Shown here: piece after piece, positions 24,416 to 33,260 of the stretch
Layout of the letters: every line of letters starts with the position of its first letter
Position numbering within the stretch: position 1 is the stretch's first letter
Source of the DNA: Cellulomonas chitinilytica
GTDB taxonomy: Bacteria > Actinomycetota > Actinomycetes > Actinomycetales > Cellulomonadaceae
Length of the DNA stretch: 64,000 nt
Direction: 5' to 3'
Assembly (NCBI RefSeq): GCF_016862675.1
Contig: NZ_BONK01000004.1
Span: forward strand, 1 to 64,000
Program-made: the position numbers and the translations under genes
Notes under the pieces: generated by a model
Databases searched by the model: none
What the model was told of the DNA's origin: nothing
Seen by the model: only the letters and a program-made list of their open reading frames with translations

Positions 24416-25231
24416 TCAGGGCCGCTCGACCTCGGGGCCGGTACGCCGGCCGACCGCGAAGATCCGTGAGAACTCCAGCACCACGCCCCACGGCCGCCGG
24501 GGGTACGCCCGGTCGAGCTCGGCGACGTAGTCGTCGAGGTAGGCAGCCCGCTCGGCCTCGTCGGTCAGCATCCCGAGAACCGGCCGCAGGCCCGTCCCGG
24601 TCACCCACTCGAGCACCGGCGAGCGCTGCGCGCCCGCGGGGTCGAGCACGTGCAGGTACGTCGTCCGCCACACGTCGGCGTCGAGCCCGAGGGCGGCCAG
24701 GTCGCCGAGGTACGTCCCGGGGTCGACGACGCCGGCGGACCGTTCCAGCGCCGGGAGCAGGTCGGCGGCGCGGGCGTGCCGGGCGGCGACCTCCCGCATG
24801 AGCCGGTGCGAGGGGGCGTCGTAGTTGTCCGGCACCTGCATCGCGAACCAGCCCCCGGGCGCGAGCGCGTCGACCCACCGAGGGACCAGGGCCCGGTGGG
24901 TCGGCACCCACTGCAGCGTCGCGTTCGTGACCAGCACGTCGATCGGCGCTCCGAGCCCGGTGGGGTCCCAGTCCTCGGCGCTCGCCTCCGTCCACTCGAC
25001 GCGTCCGTCCGTGTCGTGGGAGCGCGCGGCGGCGAGCATCTGCGGCGACGAGTCGATGCCGACCACCCGCGCGTCCGGCCACCGCTGCGCGAGCCCGAGG
25101 GTCAGCGGCCCGTCGCCGCAGCCGAGGTCGACGACGAGCGCGGGCGCCGGTGCGTCGACCCGCGCGAGCAGGTCGGCGAACGGGCGGCCCCGGTGCGTCC
25201 CGAACAGCGCGTACTGGTGCGGGTCCCACAT
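24416..25231 (-). CDS. tam: Trans-aconitate 2-methyltransferase
   Basis: 271-aa class I methyltransferase matching Tam: MWDPHQYALFGTHRGRPFAD at the N-terminus, motif I VVDLGCGDGPLTLGLAQRWP, and the family block TNATLQWVPTHRALVPRW followed by WFAMQVPDNYDAPSHRLMRE. It methylates trans-aconitate, a by-product of the citric-acid cycle that inhibits aconitase. GGAGG 7 nt before the ATG sets the start. A near-perfect 18-bp palindrome of the MarR type lies 27 nt upstream, so expression is probably repressed by a MarR-family regulator encoded elsewhere. Confidence 0.85.
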   Translation of the reverse strand: MWDPHQYALFGTHRGRPFADLLARVDAPAPALVVDLGCGDGPLTLGLAQRWPDARVVGIDSSPQMLAAARSHDTDGRVEWTEASAEDWDPTGLGAPIDVLVTNATLQWVPTHRALVPRWVDALAPGGWFAMQVPDNYDAPSHRLMREVAARHARAADLLPALERSAGVVDPGTYLGDLAALGLDADVWRTTYLHVLDPAGAQRSPVLEWVTGTGLRPVLGMLTDEAERAAYLDDYVAELDRAYPRRPWGVVLEFSRIFAVGRRTGPEVERP

Positions 25232-25257
25232 GGCGGCGCCTCCGACCGACGACGAAG

Positions 25258-25275
25258 TATCTCGACGTCAAGATA
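25258..25275. promoter_or_regulatory. MarR-type operator upstream of tam
   Basis: TATCTCGACGTCAAGATA is an 18-bp palindrome with one mismatch, close to the TATCTTGA-N2-TCAAGATA pattern bound by many actinobacterial MarR-family regulators. It lies 27-44 nt before the tam start codon. No marR gene is in the window. Confidence 0.6.
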
Positions 25276-25334
25276 CTCCGCCGTGGTCGTCCGGCGGAGG
25301 TGGGGAGAGACCGGCCGACACGTCCCGGGACGAC

Positions 25335-25370
25335 GACGTCCCCGGCCTCCGTGCGGAGACCGGGGACGTC
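25335..25370 (-). terminator. Strong hairpin terminator after peptidoglycan-binding gene
   Basis: GACGTCCCCGG pairs with CCGGGGACGTC, and after one mismatch the inner CTCCG pairs with CGGAG. The hairpin starts 12 nt after the gene's stop codon. Confidence 0.7.
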
Positions 25371-25381
25371 GGAGGTGAGGA

Positions 25382-26842
25382 CTACGCGCGGCCGGCCGTG
25401 AGCGCCGCCCACGTCTTCGGGCCGACGATGCCGTCGACCGTCAGCCCGTGCGCACGCTGGAACGCCCGCACCGCGGCGGTCGTCCGGGCGCCGAAGACGC
25501 CGTCGGAGCCCACGCCGAGGCGCTGCTGGACGGTCCGCACCACGTCACCGCGTGCACCGGCGCGGACACCGGCGGTGACCTGCGTCGGCGTCCCGGCGCT
25601 CGTCACCGGAGCGGCGGCGCTGATGCCCTGCGCGTTGCCGACGGCGACCATCACGGCCCACGTCTTCGGGCCGACGACGCCGTCCGCGACCAGGCCGTGC
25701 GCACGCTGGAAGGCACGGACCGCCGCGACGGTCTGCGCGCCGAAGCGGCCGTCCGCCGTCGTGCCGACGATGCGCTGGATGAGCACGACGGACGCGCCGC
25801 GAGCGCCGGCGGACACGCCGCGGGCGATGGCGGACGCGGGGATCGCGTCGCTCGTCAGCACCGGCGCGGCGGGAGCGGCCGGGGCAGCCGGGGCGGCGGC
25901 CGACGTGACGTCCCACGCGAACTGGAGCGTCTCGGCGTACTGCGACCCGATACCGGCGCCCACGAGGATCGTGTGGTGGCCGACCGAGAGGCCGGTGAGC
26001 GTGAACTCCGTGACCCCCTCGTCCAGGAACACGGGGTCGGCCGACTGGGCACCCTCGACGGGGTCGAGGAGGTAGCCGACCTGCGCACCCTCCGTCGTCG
26101 TCACGCGGAAGTGCGCGGTCGTGGACGTCGTGGACGCGGCGGGCGTCTCCGCGAACGCGAGGGTCGGCGCGTCGACGACGGAGAACGACCGGTCGACGAC
26201 GTCGGAGACGTTGCCGGCCCTGTCCGTGGTCCGGGCCAGGACGTGGTGCGTGCCGAGGGACAGGCTCGTGAGCTCGACCTCGGCGTCGGCCGCCGTCCAG
26301 CGGCCGCCGTCGAGCTGGTACTCGTAGGTCAGGACGTCCTCGTCGTCGGAGTCGAGCCAGAAGCTCACCGCGTCGTGACCGATGCGGTCGCCGTCCCTGA
26401 CCTCGTTCGAGCCCTGGCTCAGGTACACCTGGACGCCCGGCACCTCGGTGTCGACCTCGATGGCCAGGTAGGCGGACCCGGTCAGCGCGGTGTCGTCGGT
26501 GACGGTCACGTCGACGTCGTGGACGCCGTCGGCCAGCTCGGGCAGCTCGAGCGGCGCGGCCGTGTCGGCCCACTCGATGCCCGCGTCCGTGTCCCCGTCG
26601 ACGACGACCGTGACCTGGGCGTCGCCGGACACGTCGAGGGAGGAGATCGTGATCTCCGGGGTGGGGTCGTTCGTCAGCTCCGGGCCGTCGACCGTGATCT
26701 CGGGCAGGACGACGGCGGACGCGGGTCCGACGCAGGAGAGGGTCATCGCGCCGGCGAGCGGCAGGGTGAGGAGCGCCAGGCGGGCACGCGTGCGGAAGGG
26801 GGACGTGGGCGCGGTCGAGCCGGTGCGCGAAAGGGGGGTCAC
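25382..26842 (-). CDS. Secreted Ig-like protein with two C-terminal peptidoglycan-binding domains
   Basis: 486-aa secreted protein. A signal peptide spans about residues 17-43 (ALLTLPLAGAMTLSCVGPAS, then AVV). Two or three Ig-like/fibronectin-like modules follow (DGVHDVDVTVTDDT; LGTHHVLARTTDRAGNVSDV; VGHHTILVGAG), then an Ala/Pro linker and two PF01471 peptidoglycan-binding domains (GRFGAQTVAAVRAFQRAHGL and GVFGARTTAAVRAFQRAHGL, each ending GVVGPKTWAV or GIVGPKTWAA). The first domain pair probably displays the protein on the wall. No catalytic domain is present, so it may be an adhesin or wall scaffold. Start is GTG 26842. Confidence 0.75.
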   Translation of the reverse strand: MTPLSRTGSTAPTSPFRTRARLALLTLPLAGAMTLSCVGPASAVVLPEITVDGPELTNDPTPEITISSLDVSGDAQVTVVVDGDTDAGIEWADTAAPLELPELADGVHDVDVTVTDDTALTGSAYLAIEVDTEVPGVQVYLSQGSNEVRDGDRIGHDAVSFWLDSDDEDVLTYEYQLDGGRWTAADAEVELTSLSLGTHHVLARTTDRAGNVSDVVDRSFSVVDAPTLAFAETPAASTTSTTAHFRVTTTEGAQVGYLLDPVEGAQSADPVFLDEGVTEFTLTGLSVGHHTILVGAGIGSQYAETLQFAWDVTSAAAPAAPAAPAAPVLTSDAIPASAIARGVSAGARGASVVLIQRIVGTTADGRFGAQTVAAVRAFQRAHGLVADGVVGPKTWAVMVAVGNAQGISAAAPVTSAGTPTQVTAGVRAGARGDVVRTVQQRLGVGSDGVFGARTTAAVRAFQRAHGLTVDGIVGPKTWAALTAGRA

Positions 26843-26909
26843 ATCGGTCTCATCGACGCCGTTCTCGACGACGTGAGCGAAAGCCGGTGGGCGCCGTCTG
26901 CGACGCAGG

Positions 26910-27809
26910 TCACGCGGTCGCCGTGACCCCCGGAGACCGGCGGAACGGCGCCAGGACGGCGCGCAGCATGTCGGCGTGCCCCCAGTCGGGGACGAACTGC
27001 GCGACGACCGCGAGGTTCTGCCGCAGGTACAGCAGCGGCATCCGCGCGCGCCACCCGATGTCGAGGCCGGTCACCTCGGCGTACACGTCGAAGAAGCGGT
27101 CCGACTCCGGCGGGCGCGGCTCGGACCAGAGCATCGCCACGTCGACCTCCGCCCACGTGCGGGACACGGCCGGGTCGACGAGCGCAGGTCCGCCGTCGGC
27201 GGTCGCGACCACGTTCGACGACCAGAGGTCCCCGTGCGTGAGGCACGACGGACGCTCGGGCAGCAGCTCGGGGAGCCGCGCGCACAGCCGCTCGAGGGCG
27301 TCGCGGTCCGCGTCGTCGAGCGCGGCCCGGACCCGCGGCTCCGGCAGCCACCGCAGCAGCCGGCGACGGGCGAAGAACTCGAACCCGTCGTCCTCCCAGG
27401 TGTTGTCCTGCGGCTCCAGGCCGAGCCAGGTCGTGCGGTGCCACCCGAACGGGCCGCCCGCGGTGGACGTGTGCAGGTGGGCGACGTCGTGCGCGAGACG
27501 CTCCCAGAACATCGGTGTGTCGATGCGTGGCTGCAGGGCCTCCAGGACCAGCAGGTCGCGCGTGGCCAGGTGGACGTCGGGCGTCCGGATGCCGCCGAGG
27601 TCGCGCAGCGACTGCAGCCCGTCGGCCTCGGCGACGAACATGTCGTCCTCGCGGGGCCTCGGGGACGTCTTGGCGAACACGGTGGGCGACGAGCCGCGGT
27701 GCGCCAGGCCCGCCGCGGCGACGACGCCGCCGTGCACCTCCTCGACCCGCGCCACGTCGGTCAGCCCCGCGTCGTGCAGCCGGCGGAGCAGCAGGTCGGG
27801 CGTCGACAT
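26910..27809 (-). CDS. Fructosamine kinase family protein
   Basis: 299-aa kinase of the fructosamine-3-kinase/APH fold. The catalytic loop is CLTHGDLWSSNVV and the metal-binding DPAVSR follows; the GGVVAAAGLAHRGSSPTVFAK segment supplies the ATP-binding lysine. In bacteria these enzymes phosphorylate sugar amines on glycated proteins or low-mass ketoamines, repairing glycation. ATG 27809 lies 7 nt after a TACGGT box and has no ribosome site, consistent with a leaderless mRNA. Length is normal (about 290 aa). Confidence 0.8.
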   Translation of the reverse strand: MSTPDLLLRRLHDAGLTDVARVEEVHGGVVAAAGLAHRGSSPTVFAKTSPRPREDDMFVAEADGLQSLRDLGGIRTPDVHLATRDLLVLEALQPRIDTPMFWERLAHDVAHLHTSTAGGPFGWHRTTWLGLEPQDNTWEDDGFEFFARRRLLRWLPEPRVRAALDDADRDALERLCARLPELLPERPSCLTHGDLWSSNVVATADGGPALVDPAVSRTWAEVDVAMLWSEPRPPESDRFFDVYAEVTGLDIGWRARMPLLYLRQNLAVVAQFVPDWGHADMLRAVLAPFRRSPGVTATA

Positions 27810-27897
27810 GCGTGCCACCGTAGCGGCGCCCGCCCGCCCGGAGGCGAGGCCCCATGACGGTGGTCGCTCCTACGCTCGGGCCCGTGACCAGCGTCCG

Positions 27898-28752
27898 TCA
27901 CCAGGAGGCAGGCGCCGTCACGAACACGTCGAACAGCGCCGGGTCGTGCGCGTGCACGAGCACCGTGAACACGACCAGGTCGAACAGCAGGTGCACCGCC
28001 ACGACGTACGTGAGCGACGCGGTCCGCCGGAAGATCCACCCCTGCACGAGCGCGAACGGGATCGTCAGCAGCGGACCCCACTCCCGGTAGCCGAGCTCCC
28101 ACAGGAACGACACGAAGACGGTGGCCTGCAGGACGTTCGCGAGCGGGAACGGGAAGTGCACCCGCAGCAGCGCCAGCACGGTGCACACGAAGAACAGCTC
28201 GTCCCAGATGCCCACCGCGTTCACCCCGACGAACAGCCGCGCGATCTCCTGCGGCGTGTCCACGACCGGCCAGTTCAGGTACGCGCCCGAGCCGAGGAAG
28301 TACCAGGGCAGCAGCAGGTACGCGAGCACGACGACGACGGGCAGGTAGACGACCTGCGTGCGGGTCCACCGCCGTCCTGTGCGCACGGGGAACCGGATGA
28401 CGTCCTGCCCGAGCACGAACCGCGACAGCGCGTACGGCACGAGCACCGCCGCCGAGAGCACGACGGCGAACCGCGCCATCCCGGCGTCGGACAGGTCGGC
28501 CCGCAGCGAGATCGTCGAGATGATCGCCATGCCCAGCCCGACGAGTGCGAGGTCGCGCCCCAGCGCCTGGTCCACGACCCACGCCAGGGCCACGCCCACG
28601 ACGAGCGGCACGTACCCGCCCGGTCGCGCGTGCACGGCGAACAGCAGGACCGCCGACCCGCACACGAGGACGGCGGCCGCGACGCGCGCCGCGTGCCTGC
28701 CCGTCAGGGCGAGCGCCGGCGGCGCGACCGTCGTCGAGGCGGAGACGTCCAC
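27898..28752 (-). CDS. CPBP family intramembrane protein (CAAX protease-like, altered motif)
   Basis: 284-aa membrane protein with about eight helices. The C-terminal half follows the CPBP/Abi order: IWDELFFVCTVLALLR where the EExxxR motif is expected, FLWELGYREW, and VAVHLLFDLVVF for the HxxxD/N motif. The first glutamate pair is reduced to Asp-Glu and the Arg is not at the normal spacing, so protease activity is uncertain. GTG 28752 begins just before the first helix. No coupled gene suggests its substrate. Confidence 0.65.
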   Translation of the reverse strand: MDVSASTTVAPPALALTGRHAARVAAAVLVCGSAVLLFAVHARPGGYVPLVVGVALAWVVDQALGRDLALVGLGMAIISTISLRADLSDAGMARFAVVLSAAVLVPYALSRFVLGQDVIRFPVRTGRRWTRTQVVYLPVVVVLAYLLLPWYFLGSGAYLNWPVVDTPQEIARLFVGVNAVGIWDELFFVCTVLALLRVHFPFPLANVLQATVFVSFLWELGYREWGPLLTIPFALVQGWIFRRTASLTYVVAVHLLFDLVVFTVLVHAHDPALFDVFVTAPASW

Positions 28753-28930
28753 GCCGTGCAGTCTGCGGACCGACGCGGCCGCCCGCGACCTCAGCCGTGC
28801 CGCGGCGGCAGGTCCGTCCCGGCAAGGGCTTCCCCCGGGTGCCCGACCTGTGCTGGTGTGGGGTCCGGCCGGCAGGGGGCCGGCCCCGGCGTGACCTACG
28901 GGCGCGCCGCCGCGTGAGGAGGCCCGCCGA

Positions 28931-30466
28931 ATGACGGCACGTCGCACCCTGATCGCACTCGTCTCGTCCGTCGCCGTCCTCGGGGCGCTCGCGACACCCG
29001 TGGAGGCGCACGGGCACAGCAGCCCCGAGGAGAGGTTCGCCCAGCAGGTCAGCACCAGGAACGTCCTCGGCCACCTGGCCGCGCTGCAGAAGATCGCCGA
29101 CCGGAACGGCGGCAACCGGGCCGCGCTGACGACGGGGTACGAGCAGAGCGCCCAGTACGTCGAGCGCACGCTCCGCAAGGCCGGGTACCGCACGGAGCGC
29201 GACCCGTTCTCGTACGACCGCGAGGTCGTCGACACGAACAGCCTGACCGAGAACTCACCGGCGACCGCCGCGTACGAGGTCGACCTCATGGAGTTCTCGC
29301 CGAACGCCCCGGCCGGTGGGGTCACCGCCGACCTTTCCGCCCCGACCGACCCGCTCGGCTGCGAGGCCGACGACTGGTCCGGCGTCGACGCCACCGGGAC
29401 GATCGCGCTCATCAGCCGCGGCACGTGCACGTTCGCGACGAAGGCCACCAACGCCGAGGTCGCCGGTGCCGTCGGCGTCGTCGTCTACAACAACGTGCCC
29501 GACGCGCAGGTGCTCGGCACGCTCGGCGCCCCCGACCTCGTCACGATCCCCGTCTCGGGGCTGCGCCAGGCCGACGGGCAGGCGCTCGCGACCGCCCTCG
29601 CCGCGGGTGCGGTGAACGTGACGCTCGACGTGAGCAGCCACGTCGAGACCGTCGAGTCGTTCAACGTGATCGCCGAGACCCGGCAGGGCCGCGACGACAA
29701 CGTCGTCATGCTCGGCGCGCACCTCGACAGCGTCGAGGAGGGCCCCGGCATCAACGACAACGGCACCGGCTCCGCGACGATCCTCGAGGTCGCCGTGCAG
29801 CTCGCGAAGTCGCACGCCCGGCACAACAACACGGTCCGCTTCGCGTGGTGGGGTGCCGAGGAGGCCGGGCTCGAGGGTTCGACCGCGTACGTCGACGAGC
29901 TCGCGACGCAGCCCGGTGAGCTCGACCGCATCGCGACGTACCTCAACTACGACATGGTCGGCTCGCCCAACTACATCATCAGCGTCTACGACGCCGACCA
30001 GTCGACGTTCCCCGCGCCGGTGGACGTCCCGCCGGGCTCCGCGGAGACCGAGGACGTGCTCACCGAGTGGTTCGACTCGACGGGCCAGCCGTGGGTCGAC
30101 ACCGCGTTCGACGGGCGGTCCGACTACCAGGCGTTCATCCTCAACGGCGTCCCGGCGTCCGGCCTGTTCACCGGGGCCGACGACGTGAAGACCGACGAGG
30201 AGGTCGCCCTGTTCGGCGGCACGGCCGGGATCACGCACGACCCGAACTACCACTCCGCGGGCGACACCCTCGCGAACGTCAACCGAACCGCCCTCGGCAT
30301 CATGACGAAGGCGATCGCCGCGTCGACGTACAGCCTCGCGTGGGACACCTCCGCCATCAACGGCGTCTCCGGCCCCGGCGCCGGTCACCCGTGGCCCGGC
30401 CACGGGCACGGCCCCGGCAAGCACGGAAACCCCGACGACAACACGGGCTGGAAGCGCGCGTCCTGA
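28931..30466 (+). CDS. Secreted M28-family aminopeptidase with PA domain
   Basis: 511-aa secreted peptidase. A signal peptide (about 1-26, ending VEA) is followed by the M28 fold with an inserted PA domain (about residues 115-235; GTCTFATKATNAEVAGAVGV). Zinc ligands and catalytic residues are visible: HLDSVEE, NDNGTGSA, EEAGLEG, NYDMVGSP and HSAGD. It resembles Streptomyces griseus aminopeptidase S and would release N-terminal residues outside the cell. The extreme C-terminus is Gly/His/Pro-rich. AGGAGG stands 9 nt before the ATG. Confidence 0.85.
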   Translation: MTARRTLIALVSSVAVLGALATPVEAHGHSSPEERFAQQVSTRNVLGHLAALQKIADRNGGNRAALTTGYEQSAQYVERTLRKAGYRTERDPFSYDREVVDTNSLTENSPATAAYEVDLMEFSPNAPAGGVTADLSAPTDPLGCEADDWSGVDATGTIALISRGTCTFATKATNAEVAGAVGVVVYNNVPDAQVLGTLGAPDLVTIPVSGLRQADGQALATALAAGAVNVTLDVSSHVETVESFNVIAETRQGRDDNVVMLGAHLDSVEEGPGINDNGTGSATILEVAVQLAKSHARHNNTVRFAWWGAEEAGLEGSTAYVDELATQPGELDRIATYLNYDMVGSPNYIISVYDADQSTFPAPVDVPPGSAETEDVLTEWFDSTGQPWVDTAFDGRSDYQAFILNGVPASGLFTGADDVKTDEEVALFGGTAGITHDPNYHSAGDTLANVNRTALGIMTKAIAASTYSLAWDTSAINGVSGPGAGHPWPGHGHGPGKHGNPDDNTGWKRAS

Positions 30467-30488
30467 CGCTGCCCGCACAGCGGCCGGC

Positions 30489-30522
30489 GACCCGGCCTGG
30501 GCACCTACGCCCGGGCCGGGTC
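30489..30522. terminator. Shared hairpin terminator between M28 peptidase and DUF2200 genes
   Basis: GACCCGGCCTGGGC pairs with GCCCGGGCCGGGTC (14 bp, one mismatch, 6-nt loop). It begins 22 nt after the peptidase stop and overlaps the last codons of the convergent DUF2200 gene. Confidence 0.65.
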
Positions 30523-30873
30523 ACCGCCCCGCAGGATCGACGCCATCTTCTTGCCGCGCGCGAGCTCGTCGACGAGCTTGTCCATGTAGCGGATCTTCTG
30601 CATGAGCGGGTCCTCGATGTCCTCCACGCGGACGCCGCAGATCACGCCCGTGATCAGGGAGGTGTGCGGGTTGAGCTCGGGGGCCTGGGCGAAGAAGGTC
30701 TCCAGGTCGCGGCCGTCATCGATCGTCGCCCGCAGCCCCGCCTCGTCGTACCCCGTGAGCCACGTGAGGACCTCGTCGAGCTCGTCCCTGCCCCGGCCCT
30801 TGCGCTCCACCTTCTCGACGTAGAGCGGGTAGATGCTGGCGAAACTGATCCCGAAGATCCGGTGCCCGGGCAT
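30505..30873 (-). CDS. DUF2200 family protein
   Basis: 122-aa soluble protein that matches DUF2200 across its length: MPGHRIFGISFASIYPLYV at the start, VLTWLTGYDEAGL, LNPHTSLITGVICGVRVEDI and MQKIRYMDKLVDELARGKKM. The family has no established function. AGGAGG 4 nt before the ATG marks the start. It is one of several single-gene units here; the YiaA/B gene upstream starts a separate transcript. Confidence 0.8.
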   Translation of the reverse strand: MPGHRIFGISFASIYPLYVEKVERKGRGRDELDEVLTWLTGYDEAGLRATIDDGRDLETFFAQAPELNPHTSLITGVICGVRVEDIEDPLMQKIRYMDKLVDELARGKKMASILRGGDPARA

Positions 30874-30932
30874 CGATCCTCCTGCGTGGTGCCTGTCGGC
30901 CTGGTGGGTTCCCTCCGCCAGTGTCCCTCGGC

Positions 30933-31406
30933 TCACTGCCAGACGGTGGCCTTGACGTCCGGCTCGATCGGGCGCTGGGCCACCACGACCGGCGCGTCGG
31001 CGGCGTTGGACGCCGCCAGGTCGCGGACGTTCTTCTGCACCGCGACCGACGAGAACAGGGACATCGCGAACGCCAGGCCGTAGAAGCCCTTCTCCGACAG
31101 GGTCATCGACGAGTTCGCGAGCCCCACCGAGACGAGCACGAGCGACGTGAGGACCATCGCCCAGGCCAGGCCGAGGAAGATGCTCGTCACGGGGATGCCC
31201 TCGGCACGGTCGCGGACCGACTTCTGCAGCGCGATCGCCGAGAACAGGCCGAGCAGCAGCGTCGTGCCGTAGAAGCCCTTCTCCGACGTCGTCATGCCGG
31301 CGTTCCACAGCCCGACGCCGAACGCGGTCACCGCGATGACGAGGGCGACCCACGACGCACCGATGAACGCGGCGGTCGGACGGGCCGGGACGGTCTGCTG
31401 CGACAT
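30933..31406 (-). CDS. YiaA/YiaB family membrane protein, internally duplicated
   Basis: 157-aa protein with four transmembrane helices formed by two copies of a YiaAB module. The repeated block is seen at about residues 37-66 (GMTTSEKGFYGTTLLLGLF then QKSVRD) and 101-130 (SMTLSEKGFYGLAFAMSLF then QKNVRD), about two thirds identical. The function of this family is unknown. The SEKGFYG loop is its hallmark. Duplicated architecture is the normal form in many actinobacteria. Confidence 0.8.
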   Translation of the reverse strand: MSQQTVPARPTAAFIGASWVALVIAVTAFGVGLWNAGMTTSEKGFYGTTLLLGLFSAIALQKSVRDRAEGIPVTSIFLGLAWAMVLTSLVLVSVGLANSSMTLSEKGFYGLAFAMSLFSSVAVQKNVRDLAASNAADAPVVVAQRPIEPDVKATVWQ

Positions 31407-31513
31407 GAGGACGCTCCGGGAGTCGGTGCCGGCGGTTGCCGAGACGTGGCCCCTGATCGTGGTGGTCGTGGACGGTCGGCGGCAAGCATCTCGCCCGACG
31501 CCCCTCGTGTGGC

Positions 31514-31873
31514 CTAGCGGCTCGCGCATGCGACGCACAGCGCCGCGGACGGCCGGGCCCCGAGCCGCGCGGCACCGACGGGCTGCCCGCACCGCACGCA
31601 CACGCCGTACGTGCCGGCGTCGAGGCGGGCGACGGCGGCGGCGTTCTCGGCGAGGCGCTCGCGCAGGGACACGACGAGCCCGTGGGTGTGCGACCACTGC
31701 TGGGAGAGCGTCGACCCCTCCGGGTCGTGCTCGTCGTCCGCGTCGGCGTCCGACCGTGCGCGGCGGACGTCGTCGACGGCGTGCTCCGCGTCCGCGAGCC
31801 CGGCCTCCAGGGCGGCGCGCTCGCCGGACAGCAGCGTGCGCGCCTCGTCGTCGAGCTCGTGCGGCGGACCCAC
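31514..31873 (-). CDS. TraR/DksA-type zinc finger protein
   Basis: 119-aa protein with a coiled helical hairpin (about residues 5-80; [20 protein letters not shown]) and a C-terminal four-cysteine zinc finger (CVRCGQ ... CVACAS), the DksA/TraR plan. Such proteins bind the RNA polymerase secondary channel and alter transcription in stress. GTG 31873 is chosen because TACCGT ends 6 nt upstream (leaderless). The acidic hairpin tip residues are less clear ([10 protein letters not shown]). Confidence 0.7.
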   Translation of the reverse strand: MGPPHELDDEARTLLSGERAALEAGLADAEHAVDDVRRARSDADADDEHDPEGSTLSQQWSHTHGLVVSLRERLAENAAAVARLDAGTYGVCVRCGQPVGAARLGARPSAALCVACASR

Positions 31874-31955
31874 GGACCGACGGTACGTCCGACGTCCGAC
31901 GTCCGACCCGGACGGGAATGGGCGGGACTGGACGGGACGTCCGCGGGTCCGGACG

Positions 31956-33008
31956 TCAGCCGCCCGCCAGGCCCAGCGGTCCCGCGAGGGCCTGGACCAC
32001 CGGCCACGCCGCACCCGCCGTGGTCCCCGCGACCGTCACCGTCACCTCCGGCGGGCCGCCGGGGACGTCCGGCCGGTGCGCCGACCAGAACGAGACGCCC
32101 GTGTCCTCGCCCACCAGCAGGATGACGCCCGGCACACGGGGCGGCAGCCCCAGGCCGAGCCCGTAGGCGTACGCGCCGTCCGCGGAGGCCGCGTGCGGGG
32201 TCGTCGCCTCGGTGACGAGCGTGGACGGCACGATGCGTCCCGCGAGCAGCGCGTCCCAGAACCGCTCCATGTCGGCGACGGTCGTGTACGCGCCGCCGTC
32301 GCCGCCCGCGATCACCGGCAGGTGCAGCACGTGCGAGCGCCACACGTCGCCGACCCGCACGTAGCCGATCGCCGCGTCGGCGGGCAGCTCGTCGGAGCGC
32401 AGGAAGTCGGTGCGCGCCATCCCGGCCGGGCCGAGCACGCGTGCGCGGACGAGGTCGTGGAACGGCACGCCGGACGCCCGCTGCGCGAGCAGGGACAGCA
32501 GGACGTACGTGGCGTTGCGGTACTCCGGCGGACCGCCCGGCGGGCGCTGCGGCACGCAGCCCACGAGGACCGGCAGGTAGTCCTCGGGCGAGACGAGCGC
32601 GTGCACGGGGACGTCCAGCAGGTACGCGTCCTCGTCGGCGTCGTCGTCGATGACGTCCGCGAGGCCCGACGTGTGCGTCAGCAGGTGCTCGACCGTGACG
32701 TCGTCGGGGATCGCCGGCAGGTCGTCGCCGAGCAGGTCGCGTGCGGCCGTGCCGAGGTCGAGCGTCCCGTCGGCCACGAGCGAGAGCACCGCGAGCGCCG
32801 TGAAGCCCTTGCTGCCCGACGCCATCGCGAGCCGGTCGTCCGCGGTGAGCGGCCGTCCCCACCGGCGGTCGACCGCACCCCAGGCCCGCTCGGCGACCAC
32901 GACGCCGCCGAGCCGCACGCGGACGACCCCCGCCGCCTCCCGGGGATCGTCCTCGTCGACGGCCCGTTCGACGAGCCCGGTCACCTCCGCGGCTGTCACG
33001 ACTGCCAT
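31956..33008 (-). CDS. Serine hydrolase of the beta-lactamase (class C/esterase) fold
   Basis: 350-aa hydrolase. SxxK is SGSK near residue 63, the YxN motif is YRNATY near 160, and HTSGL plus a late [10 protein letters not shown] region fit esterase EstB or D-aminopeptidase-type members. No signal peptide is seen, so it acts in the cytoplasm. Substrate unknown. A TAGGCT box lies 6 nt before the ATG (leaderless). Divergent from the ABC exporter gene; the two promoters share the 33009-33260 spacer. Confidence 0.75.
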   Translation of the reverse strand: MAVVTAAEVTGLVERAVDEDDPREAAGVVRVRLGGVVVAERAWGAVDRRWGRPLTADDRLAMASGSKGFTALAVLSLVADGTLDLGTAARDLLGDDLPAIPDDVTVEHLLTHTSGLADVIDDDADEDAYLLDVPVHALVSPEDYLPVLVGCVPQRPPGGPPEYRNATYVLLSLLAQRASGVPFHDLVRARVLGPAGMARTDFLRSDELPADAAIGYVRVGDVWRSHVLHLPVIAGGDGGAYTTVADMERFWDALLAGRIVPSTLVTEATTPHAASADGAYAYGLGLGLPPRVPGVILLVGEDTGVSFWSAHRPDVPGGPPEVTVTVAGTTAGAAWPVVQALAGPLGLAGG

Positions 33009-33054
33009 CGTCCGAGCCTACGGACAGAACGCCCGAACCGGACCGTCCATTTCG

Positions 33055-33083
33055 TTGGCAAGCGCGCGACCTGCAACTATGCT
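33055..33083 (+). promoter_or_regulatory. Promoter of the ABC exporter operon
   Basis: TTGGCA (33055-33060) and TATGCT (33078-33083) are 17 nt apart, the best housekeeping promoter match in the window. Transcription would begin near 33090, leaving a 5' leader of about 170 nt. Confidence 0.7.
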
Positions 33084-33199
33084 CGACGCCGGACACCGCA
33101 CAGGGGGATCGCCGCGGTGCCCGCCCGGCCCGTCGTCGGGCACGTCATCGCAGGAGGCCCTCACCGGCCACCCCGCCCCCGTGCCATGCAGCGACCGCG

Positions 33200-33227
33200 G
33201 ACGCACGTCGACCCGTCGACGTGCGTC
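33200..33227 (+). promoter_or_regulatory. 12-bp hairpin in the 5' leader of the ABC exporter mRNA
   Basis: GACGCACGTCGA pairs perfectly with TCGACGTGCGTC across a 4-nt loop, 33 nt before the start codon. It could be an attenuator or protect the ribosome site. No A-rich or U-rich tail is present. Confidence 0.5.
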
Positions 33228-33260
33228 GAGCTCGCCCGACGCGCCGACAGAGGAGTCCGC

